Shown here piece after piece: positions 32,663-42,641 of a stretch of 64,000 nt of DNA; position 1 is the stretch's first letter, and each line of letters begins with the position of its first letter. This DNA is from Acanthamoeba sp. SK_2022b. Taxonomy: Eukaryota > Discosea > Longamoebia > Acanthamoebidae. Where the stretch lies: NCBI GenBank assembly GCA_027943245.1, contig JANDJZ010000201.1:1-64000 (forward strand), read 5' to 3'. A model generated the notes under the pieces. It made no database searches. It worked only from the letters and a program-made list of their open reading frames with translations, and was not told the origin of the DNA. Made by a program: the position numbers and the translations under genes.

Positions 32663-35600
32663 TCAGTAGGTGGGCCTAAAGACGTGTACTTCGCCCGCGC
32701 TGTTGCCGCCCAAGATCTCGTTGGAGCCCGGCCTCACGGCCACCGTGCTCACCCACTTGGGTGAACCCTGCACGTCGACGGTCATTACCTCGCACATCAG
32801 CGAACGCGACAACACACGATCAAAGGCTGCTGGCGAGGAGCGAGGAGGAGGTGGGAGCCGTACGGCTGCGGCCTCCCCAAACGAATAGGTCGCGACAGGC
32901 GTCGGCGTCTCGACGTGCCACATGTACACCTGCGAACGTTTTTTGACAATGGCAGGCACACAAAGTCTGTGAGCCAAAGAAGCCAGCGCAGCGATGGAGG
33001 GGGAGCGTGTGCACAGGTGGCGGGTGCCATTACCTGGTTATCTTCGCTGCCGCAGATGATGTGCTCGCCTGTGCTGTCTGCCGTCAAGCCGGTGAAGTTC
33101 TTGGAGTTCACATGCCTGGCGTTCGCAGCGAGATGGGGGGGGGAGAGAGAGATGAGACCTCCACCAACGACGCCCACGGCAGCGACCAACGAAGCAGAAG
33201 TGGTAACGGTACCCAGAGTAGGTCATCATGAGCGGACGGTCCGCGGGCATGTTCCACCTCTTGATGGTGCCGTCTATCGAACTTTAGCGGGACAAACACG
33301 CGTGTGAGAAACAAACGTCGTGTGTTCTTCGCTCAACCGCAGAGAGAGAGAGAGAGAGAGCGCGCGCGAGAAAGCGACAGCGAGCAAAGCATACGCAGAG
33401 ATGAGTTGGTTCTGGTTGAGGAAGGTGATCGCCCAGACCGCCTTGCGGTGATCACGCAGGATGTAGAGCGGGGTCCTGGGGTTCCTTATGTCGTAACAGT
33501 ACACGTGGTGATCTGCAGACAGGTGTGACACGCCGCAAACGACGAAGAACCTTTGAGCCATGACGTCGAGCCTATCCAACACGGGGGAAATTATAACGGT
33601 CCTTCGTACCCGCAGAGCTGAACGCCAGCATGGCGTCGTTTGGCGAGTAGCGCACGCAGCAGACGGTGGCCTTTGAGGAAATGGAGAAGGTGGAAGATTT
33701 ATCGTCGATCGTCCACAGCCGCACTACGCCGCCGAACCAGAAAATCAAATTAGAACGAGTGGGACCGCCGTGTGGTGTGGTGTGGTGATGTGTGTTGTCC
33801 TTGCCATGATCATTACGAGCACGCTATGGGGTCATCACCAAGACAAAACGCCACCGGATGGCTCCTTACCACTCTTGTCGTCTGAGGCCGACGCGAACTG
33901 CTTGGGATGGAGGGCCGACGCAAACGACACGCACCACACGCGCTTTGTGTGCTCCTCAAAGGTGGAAACAGGCTGCGTCCCCCCCGCCCCGCCCCAATGT
34001 GGCCGCGGTGGTGCTGTCAGCTGCTGCGATGTCGAGGAGGCGGGAACCACAAGTCGTGGTGGGGGAGAACGTTTGCAGCGTACCTGACCGGTTTCGGTGT
34101 TCCACAGGCAAATATTACCGTCGTGGTCGCCGTTGGCCAGGAGGTGTTTCAGGCCCTTGTTCCAGGTGATCGTACTGTGCAGTGTTGGGCCACGTAAGAG
34201 ACAGGCTCGCATGGGCGAGCAGAGCGGGCAGCTGCCTCGCTGGCTGTTACCTCATTTTGGACTTGACCGGCAGCGTTTGGGCGGCGAGGGGCACGCGCTC
34301 GCTGGCGTTGACAAACGAGGCATAGGAGAAAATGGAGATGCGATCGGTGAGCTGTGCGATGCCATGAAACCAAGAGCTAGCGGGTGAGTATACATGGCGT
34401 CAGGCTGTCTGGTAAATGGAGGACTAGGCCACGCACCTGAGACGCGGCGAAATTGTCGCCGTTGGGGTCGAAATCGATGCAGGTGACGACTTTCACCGCC
34501 TGGTCTTCGGCGATGTGGCGAGAGACCAACCGACTGGTAAGAGACGGACGGCGTCACAGCACGCCGCAACACAATGAATGCGCTCGGTCAGCGCACAAAA
34601 ACCAGCAGCTCGCCTTTGGTGGCGGTGAGATGTGTTGCGTACCTGGTGCCCTTGACCCTAGCCGGTTCTCTGACAGCTTCTCTCAGGGGCTCCCTAGTAG
34701 CTTCCCTCGGGGGCTCCCTTACTGTTTCTCTCATGGGCTCCCTCGGAGGCTCCCTCGCATGTGCTCGCACATCTCTCGTGTGTTCGCGCACGGGCTCGTC
34801 TTTGACTTCGGTTCTCGCGGGAATGGTAGCTCTCTCACGAGAGGTCGCACTGCAACACGGCAAAACACACAGAACGAGAGGGGAGAGAGAGAAGCGCGGT
34901 GTCAGGTGAAATGGTGGCGGAGTAGACCCTTCCCTCGAGCGTATATAAGAACGTACGGACGGGGTGCGGGGGCAGAAGAAAGAGGCAGCCCGAGCGCGAG
35001 CTGTATTTGGTTGACCAGGCCGATGAGCTGATAAAACTGAGCCTCCCTCAGCAGCGCACGCAGCACCGTTCTGGGAAAAGTTGACTGTTAGGGCCGAACA
35101 CCTGAAGCTCGCTCAGGGAGACGAGGCGCTGAGGTACCCGTCCGTAGGCAACTCGACGCTACCGTCCCGCAGGTAGTTGAGGATGAGGGAGAAGAAGGTG
35201 CCATCCCGATCGATGAAATAAGCCCCTTCTGAAAGAGGAGTGAGTGGGAGAGCAATAAGCGGAGGCAAAACGTATGTGGCGGCACCTTCATCTTGCGTAG
35301 GGACGGTGGTGCTTGAGAACATCGCCTCAAGAAGGGAGTCCTGCGATTTTGTTAGAATCTACCAGAATTTGGCAATGCATTTTAAAATGCAATAAAGAAA
35401 CTGTACCCTGCCTCGCCTAAGGGTAGCGATGGTAGTCATGTACTTCTGCCCACCCACATTTAGCTTCACGATTTTTTCGCTGGGCCACTGTTGCTCGATC
35501 GCTGCTGAGTACTCGTGGCCACGCTCCAGCCCGGATTCGCTGGGAGGTTCCGTGCGCTGTCGCTTGGTATCAGGGCTGCCATGAAGGAAGTCCCGGTCTC

Positions 35601-36156
35601 CGTTGGAGGCAGGTCTACTTCGGCGCGTACGATCTCTTTCCGTTGGCGACGCTCCCCATCTTTCGCGTTCCATCTTGCGGCAAAGCCTACTACGCCGATT
35701 CTGGTGGTTTCTGGATGTCAACAACTGCAGCGTTCCTGGCATTCCTTTCCTGCGACCCGAAGCCACGTGTGGTGAATATGCTGCGGTGACACAAAATACT
35801 GGTTGGTTGCTTGGCGGTGATACACATGTACAAGAGGAGGTGGATGCAGCAGGCGATCAGCCCATCACGGAATTGCGGCGCTGGGCAGTGAGAGTTGCTG
35901 TACTGGGCGTACGCTCGTTGGTTCGTTCTGTTTGCCAGCCGTTGCGCGCCTGCTGCTCCTTCATCCGCTTCCACTGAAGATACCGCTCCTCTGCCTCGTT
36001 GTCGTCCTCCTCCTCCTCCTCATCTTCCACCCTGCTCTCCTCTCTCGATGTTGCTGGAGAACAATCGCCCACTTCCTCTTTGCCCTTACCGTTCTCCAGT
36101 TCGCTGCGTCCGCGGCTATCGCTATCGCTGGGCGCCTCCTCTCTGCAGAGCACCAT
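32663..36156 (-). CDS. KCTD-type BTB - COP1/SPA-type WD40 portion of a long chain
   Basis: BTB(T1) domain around 35480-35040: I-V-K-L-N-V-G-G-Q-K-Y, then D-S-L-L-E-A-M-F-S, A-Y-F-I-D-R-D-G-T-F-F and L-L-R-E-A-Q-F-Y-Q-L; this fold adapts substrates to CUL3. A linker of REP/REx repeats (R-E-P-P-R-E-P-M-R-E-T-V) leads, in frame, to a seven-bladed propeller at 34560-32663. Its blades follow COP1 closely: S-A-D-H-H-V-Y-C-Y-D-I-R-N, A-V-W-A-I-T-F-L-N-Q-N-Q-L-I-S-A, N-F-T-G-L-T-A-D, I-C-G-S-E-D-N-Q-V-Y-M-W-H, and R-P-G-S-N-E-I-L-G-G-N-S at the end. I checked the splice phase at each exon from the BTB to the first blade; all are in frame. The ATG at 36156 could start this gene, or the frame may continue from the kinase exons (see the finding). 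No RING domain is seen. Confidence 0.75.
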
Positions 36157-36429
36157 GAATTACCGACCGTTGAGAGATTAACAATCGTTCCAGAACAGCT
36201 TCGTGGAATGGTCTCCGTGGCGTACGATATGGGGTCAAGGAGAAGGCTGTGTCGTCGGAGCGGCATGTTGGTGTCAGAGGTGGCGATCACCCTGCAGTGT
36301 CGCAAAGACGAGGGAGGTCAGGAACAATCTGCAGAGAGATTTCTCTTTAAAAGTGAAGATCCTTTTAAAGTAAAAAATAATAAAAAGAAGCATGCGTGTA
36401 CCGAGCGCTAGGCTGCAGCCGTCTCACTT

Positions 36430-38893
36430 CCTGCTGGAGCACATCCAGCCTCAGCCGTAGCTCATCCGCCTCATCCTAGAAGCCAAAGATGAGGTGAGGT
36501 CATACAGCGGATGGCTAGAACCTTCTTGCACCCTAACGCCACCGGTACCTCTCGCTGCTGCAGTTCTGCGTAGATCTCGGACTGAGTTCTAATGTTCCTG
36601 GCCTCCTCCTGTGAAGCGCACGCCCATGGTGAACAAACAACGCAGACTCCTCTTGAGTAGGGCGCTTCACCTGGAGGAACGGGTGATCGAGCAAATCCTT
36701 GGCCGATGGTTTTCATGGAGCAGCGAGTGCAGGATCTCCGTCAACTGATGACTGTAGTTCTAATGGAGTGTAGATCGAGAAGAGGCGAGGTCAGGGCAAC
36801 GCAAAACTACCCCCACACTGAAAGAGAGAGAGAGAGAGAGAAAGAGAGAGGCGGGACCAAGTTGCAGCTTACCATAGGGATGGGCATAGGGAAGCATCCC
36901 TCGTTCTCGTCTTCGTAGACGGAGCGCATGGTGAGGATCTCGTAGAGGCAGCACCCGAGGGCGTACATGTCGGATTTCTCGTTGTAGGCCCTGCCCTGAA
37001 GGAGCTCGGGCGCGGCATAGCCCATGGTGCCCACGGGGGTCTGGTGCTGACGCTTCTTGTCCTTTCTAACTGTCGACAGACCGAAGTCGCCTGCATTCAT
37101 GCCGAGAGGAGAAGGAAGAACGGTCAATGATCTTTGGCGTGTGGCTCCTCGATACCCTCGGGAAGGGCAGCACGCACCTATTTTGATGTCCTTCCACTTG
37201 TTGAGGAACAGGTTGCCCGGCTTGATGTCCCTGTGCAGCACATTGTGGGCGTGGATGTGTGACAGCGCCAGCAGAATCTGTGGAAGAACCGCCATCGTTG
37301 TCATGGGCGACGAGAAGAAGGGGAGGGAAAGAGATGTTCAGACTCGGTGTGGGAGAGACGCAAACAGCCCACATACCTGTATCAGCCATGTGACGACCCG
37401 CTTCTCGGGTACTGGGATGCCACCGTCGATGACGGCTGACACGTCTCCGCCTACGCAGCCGGGGGAGCCAGGTTGGAACAGGGCTGTAGAGCGCACGCAA
37501 GCGAGGGCGATACCTTGGCAATATTCCATGACTATAAACACGTGAAGCTTCTCCTGCCAGAAGTCCTTGTATTTTACAATGTAGGGGTGGCGCAGCAGGC
37601 GCAGCAGCACCATCTTTACAGGAATGGTGTAGTGGGGAAGTGGGAGCGTTCGATTAGTGAGCAAAACAGGCGAGACGAGTAGCAACAACACCGAGCGTAC
37701 CTCACGCATGGCATCCTTGGCCTCTTGTTCGTTCACGCAGCACACCTGCCCAGATGCCATGGACACCGTGTCATGGGCCCATGGGAGCAAACGCATCGCA
37801 CACCTTGCCCAGCCACTGTGTCATACGGTACCTCCTTTAGCACGTATTGGCGGAAGTCACGTTTGTCCAGCACGAGGAAGACGAGGCCGAAGCCGCCCTC
37901 GCCCAGCTTCCCCACCACCTTGTACCGGTCCGCCTTCTCCCTCTGTGCGCGAACATTGGGAGAAGGAGGTGGCGAGCGTTTAGTGGAGGAGGCGACGTCG
38001 GAGATAGCCGTGTCGCTCGCTCGCGCCAAGAATTTGGGGGAAAGAGCATGCATGACGCACCATAGCGCGCTTGAGCTGCTTCTTCCAGTCCTTCTGTTGG
38101 GTGAGCTGTGCAATCTCGGTAGATTTGACGGAGAGCTGCTTCTTGTTCCACAGTCGCTCCATCACTGTGAAGGCCTCGTGCCTGTTCAGGAAGTTGCGAA
38201 ACAGCACCTGTGTGGTGGTGTGCGATGAGTATAAACACTAACGGCAGTGGCGAGATGGTGGGGCCGACTGAAGCGCGATAACGCGGTATCGAGGCGGGGG
38301 GACATACCTCCTTGTGGCCCTTGAGGCGAATGAGGATGGCGTTGGGGATGATCTTGGCTGTGGACTTTCTCTCCAGTCCCAACACCTCCTCCCATTTGAT
38401 GATAATCTGCCCTCGCCCCCCCCCCCACAGGAGCGTTGCGTTGGTGATGCGCGATGGCTGAGCGGATGCCTTGGCACAGAGCGGGCTAATGTACCTTACG
38501 CTCGCGACCAAAGAAGTGCGCGTAGAAGCACTGCAGACCACGGGGTCACGCGCGAACGTGCAAGCTCCCGGTCAGTTTGGCTTCGGTGGCGGCTGTGCGT
38601 TGGGGGAGGAGAAAATGACGTACCAGGTAGTTCTGGGTAAGGTAGACGTGGCCCTCGATAAGCAACTTGCCCTTTTCCTTCACCGAGCAGTGATAAGCTG
38701 CGCAGTAACCCCCCAATCAAGACGAAGGCACGCGAGTGAACAGACGAACAAAATGGTGCGTCGTTATTGGTTTATTAAATTATCAAATATAGTCACTCAG
38801 AATAAAGTGTTTGTTGGTAGAGGGGGGGGCACCGTTGAGAATCTCTTCTTCTTGAGAGACCTCGAAGAGCTTGACAAATTCCTTTTGCTTCAT
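36430..38893 (-). CDS. GRAM domain - NEK-like Ser/Thr kinase - coiled coil portion
   Basis: Starts at 38893 (M-K-Q-K-E-F-V-K-L-F). A GRAM domain follows: F-E-V-S-Q-E-E-E-I-L-N, G-H-V-Y-L-T-Q-N-Y-L-C-F-Y-A, I-I-K-W-E-E-V-L-G-L-E-R, L-F-R-N-F-L-N-R (lipid-binding fold, about 38893-38100). The kinase domain runs from 37945: G-K-L-G-E-G-G-F-G, a V-L-K-E Lys, V-L-H-R-D-I-K-P-G-N-L-F, D-F-G-L-S-T, then G-T-M-G-Y-A-A-P-E and D-M-Y-A-L-G, so it looks catalytically complete and NEK-like. In subdomain XI the frame L-H-E-N-H-R-P jumps: A-K-D-L-L-D-H-P-F-L-Q is only in the +1 frame (about 36690), an apparent frameshift. A coiled coil follows (E-I-Y-A-E-L-Q-Q-R-E, R-L-D-V-L-Q-Q-E-V-R-R-L-Q). Its last exon ends in phase with the acidic BTB-side exon. 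Confidence 0.78.
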
Positions 38894-40034
38894 GGATTGA
38901 TTTCGCTTGAGCGATCGAATCGAATCCGATAGCAGGAAGAGAGTCGTGAGAAGAGTGAAGAGAACCACTTTGCCGGTAGGGGGAGTGCAGCACCACAGCA
39001 CAAACACACAAGCACAAACACTCCTCTGGCAGCTAACGTCCCCTCGTCGCACAGCCTAACTCCGGGAAGCGAAATCACATCTGATCTCCCTGCACAAACG
39101 TAAGAAATTCAAAGGAAATTTGTGACAAATCCGAACGTTGGCCATCACACCTAGAGCCCGTGGCACTGCCGTCCTGCTGATGCTCAGGGTGTGCTGGCCA
39201 CTTCAGGAGTGTTTGAGGTCAAGTGAGTTTTAAGGTTGAACTGGTTGATGTGCATGTAGTCAACCCTACTGGGCCACTGGGCAGTCTGTGAAGGAACATG
39301 ACAGCAGTCTACCCAAATGCTAGGAGTGGTGAAAGCTGCTAGGGAAGCAGGGTGTCTAGTTGTGGTGGAAGGTGAGGGGACAGCACAGTTGACTGCTTCT
39401 AACTATGACATCATTACTGAAACTGCCAGAACTGCTGTGCTCCACATGACTAAAAAACAGGTTTGGACATCTTTCAAATGCAATAAAAATCACTTGTTAT
39501 CTTTGGATTTGCCCAAAAAATGTAAGCATTTTTCACCAAAAATAAATTTATCTTTGCAAAATGAGTTAAAACCTATTTTGAAGAGCTTAATCTTGAAATC
39601 ACAATCAATTGTAAAATGAGTGGACCTCTCATTTGATGATAGAGGAGGTTCTTGGCTGGTGCCACCATAATGGTCAAACACTTTGAGGTGGGCAAAACAT
39701 TCAACAACATCAACTCAATCACCCCAATCAACCGCCCCACTGGCAAGGGAAATCAGGCCAGGCTGTGGCTGTGCTCACCAAGGCTGAACAGCACCTCAAC
39801 CAAACCATCCACACCACCCATGCAACAGTTGAACTTAGGTTTGGACAGGCTGAAGCACCCTTCCAAGCTCTTCAATGTCTCTGGAAGGAGGATTACGAAC
39901 AGTTAACAGCTTTGCTGTGAGTATTGCCAATTCTCATTTGTGAATACACGCCAGGTCACTGTGATCATTTATTGCTTCACTATCCTCCTCCCACAACATG
40001 CGTGCTGAGTGCGCAGGCACAGAAAATGTTGTCC
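38894..40034. other. AT-rich island with stop-ridden transposase-like sequence
   Basis: About 1.1 kb of lower GC than the flanks, between the GRAM-kinase start and the end of the hybrid cluster protein gene. No intact gene is seen. Read on the plus strand at 39700-39960, one frame gives H-A-T-V-E-L-R-F-G-Q-A and F-Q-A-L-Q-C-L-W, loosely like the last catalytic block of Harbinger-type transposases (x-V-E-x-x-F-G). Stops break it. I found no terminal repeats. It is probably a decayed element that invaded the 3' end of the neighbouring gene. Confidence 0.4.
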
Positions 40035-42271
40035 CTAGCTGGCCACATGTATCTGAGCCATACAGCTTGTTGAGTTCTTGACGCCGAGGTGAAGTAGCGA
40101 TAGGAAAACGGCGAGGGCCTTCTGCTCAAACCAGGAGATCACGAAAGAGAGTGGTAGCTGGTTGATGTCTTCCAAGCCGAATGCCTTCTGCAAGCCAGCC
40201 GCTATCTGGATTGCGGAGTAGGCGTCGTTGCATTGGCCGATGTCCAGCATGCGGGGCAGCCCTCCTATGGTGCCGAACTGGTCGAAGAACTTGTTGAAAC
40301 GGTACTTGCCGCAGGCCAGTGTGAGCACCATGGTGTCCTGCGGGGTGTTGAGGGCCATCTCCTTGAAGTAGTTGCGCTCGCCCTCGGCGCCGTCGCAGCC
40401 GCCAATGAGGAAGAAGTGCTTGATGGCACCGCTCTTCACCAGATCCACCACTGTGCCAGCCACCGAAAGGACCGTGTTGCGGGCGAAGCCAGTCATGGTC
40501 GTGTTCTTCTCAGGTTCGTCCTCCTCGAAGCCATCCATGGCCAGGGCCTGCTCCACAAGCGCTGAGAAGTCATAGCCAGGGATGTGCTTCACGCCGGGCC
40601 AACCAACAACGCTGTTGCCAAAGAGGAGAACAACGCGAGAGGGTGAGCAGTCATTTCTCTACATGTGAAGAGGCGTGTCGCACCTTCGCGTGTAGATACG
40701 GTTCTTGTAGCTCTTTCTGGGCTCAATGATACAGTTCGTAGTCATTAGGATGGGGCCAGGGAAGCTCGCAAACTCTATCTTCTGTTGCTGCCAGGCGCCG
40801 CCGTAGTTGCCTGAGAGAGACATGCACGATTTGCGGTTACGAAGATGACATCACACGACGTGCAATAGGGAGTTACTTACCGACAAGGTGCGGATACTTT
40901 TCCTTGAGGCCGGGGTAACCGTGAGCGGGGAGCATCTCGCCGTGTGTATAGACGTTGATTCCCTTGCCTGTTGTTCAATTGCGATGGGGTCAGCTCTCTT
41001 CCAACCATTGGAGAGGGGGGGGCTCGAGCGCTCACCTTGGGTTTGCTTGAGTAGTTCCTCGAGGTCGCGCAAGTCGTGGCCGGAGATGAGGGCGCACTTG
41101 CCCTTGATGGCGGTGGTGCGAACCGGGGTGGGTTTGGGATGGCCGTAGCGAGTGGTAGCGCCCAGATCGAGCAGGCGCATGACTTCAACGTTCATCTTGC
41201 CCACATCGAGGCATAGCTGGAGCAGGCCTTCCAGCGTCTGTTCATTCTTGCGGCTCAGCCGGGCAAGGGCCTCGTGACAGAAGCCAAAGACCTCGTCGCT
41301 CTCCTGGCCCAGGACGAATGCGTGCTCGGCATAGGCCGCCATGCCCTTCAACCCATACATGGCCATTTCCTGCAGACCGGACAGGTCTGCTCCGTAGACC
41401 TCCCGCCTCTGGAGCACGCCGACCCGATGCCCCTCGGTCTCCAACTCCTCTAGGCTCATGCCCTGAGAAGAAGGAAATCCGCCCCATCGGCCTTGTCAGG
41501 ATGACGATGATCGTGTACGTGCGGCGGACAAGATTTCGAGGGGGGAGGCACTAACCGAGTTGAATTGAAAAGCTGTGGGGCGCCACTGGTCTTCCTGCTG
41601 TTCCTCTGCCTGCGCCTTGGCCAGGGCTGAAGGGGAGGCGTTGGTCTTGGCTTTTTCGTAGAGGGCCTTGGCTCTCGTCTTCATATCGTAGGCCTCCTTG
41701 AGGAAGACGTTGAAGCGGTCGGCGTCGAAGTTGACGTTGGTGACCGTGCTGAACAGCGCCCGCAGGACAAAATTATCGACCTCACGATCAGACAGACCTC
41801 CTGGACACGCGTAAGTTACAGCATAAGAAGGAGACTCATCACGATGGTGCGTCAGCGTCACGAGGAATGGATGTTACCCAGGTCCCTGGCTCCCTTGGCG
41901 TAGATGGAGACGCCCTTGGTGGCATGGATGAGAAGGTCTTGAAGCGAGGCTACCTCTGGCGTTTTACCGCACACGCCCACGGTCGTGCAGCCCTTGTTGT
42001 CCCTCGTCTGCTCGCACTGGAAGCAGAACATATCGCCACCGATCGCCGAGGAGGCAGTGGCATTCGCAGCACCCCCCCAACGGCCCGCGCTAACATGAAG
42101 CGTCCGTGTGGTGGTCACTCGAGGGAGCGCTCGGAGGACTGGCGTACTGGAGGACGTACAGCGGGTCGATCCGCTGACGCGAGAGGATTGAAGTACGCGT
42201 GAGACGCTTCCTGTGCCTGGGGCAGTCCGAAGGGCCGAGCGAGCGGGAACAACGTTCTGGAGTCTCTTCAT
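40035..42271 (-). CDS. Hybrid cluster protein (HCP), mitochondrial, C-terminally altered
   Basis: Six or so exons. The N-terminus is Arg/Ser/Thr-rich with no acids for about 70 residues, a mitochondrial leader. The first Fe-S motif is M-F-C-F-Q-C-E-Q-T-(x)-G-C-T-T-V-G-V-C-G, a C-x2-C-x8-C-x5-C type. Ligands of the hybrid [4Fe-2S-2O] cluster are all present: G-H-D (His), H-G-E (Glu), T-N-C, G-G-C-D, L-A-C-G-K, I-G-Q-C-N, and W-F-E-Q-K-A. In bacteria HCP reduces NO (and hydroxylamine) to protect against nitrosative stress. After L-G-V-K-N the sequence becomes [12 protein letters not shown] and stops; homologues continue about 40 residues. The 3' neighbour is the AT-rich island. Head to head with the diflavin reductase. 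Confidence 0.88.
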
Positions 42272-42641
42272 TGTTACTATTGCCGGATGGTGTTATGGGG
42301 GTTGGCTTGGCTTGGCTTGGGAGAATGTTCCTCTGATGTGAACAAAAGCCAAAGAGACCGGTCTTAAAAAGGGTGGCTCCATCATCAACTGGTAACACGA
42401 GGACCAATGAGAGGAGTAGGATCGCTCAGATGTGGGGCAATAACAGCGGAAAAAAGACTGAAATGGGGGTCTCCGGAGCGTACACGATTGGCCGTTGCTA
42501 GGCAATAACCGTTGAAAGCCGTAGACCACAGCAAATGTCCTAGAGAATTCTTGACTCGGAGTTGAACCTGACGCCACGCGTAGCATAACAACAATGCTAA
42601 TGTGACCAAGCTGGCAGACACACATAACAACAACCACCACC
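42272..42641. promoter_or_regulatory. Shared intergenic region of the HCP / diflavin reductase pair
   Basis: 370 bp between two divergent start codons. It must hold both 5' UTRs and promoters. Reading it I find no clear TATA box or duplicated operator, so co-regulation is only an inference from the layout. Confidence 0.5.

Noticed and set aside
38894..39190. Lost tail of HCP beyond the island
   Set aside because: I read the minus strand for the expected Gly-Pro..Pro-Ala-Phe pattern and found nothing similar.
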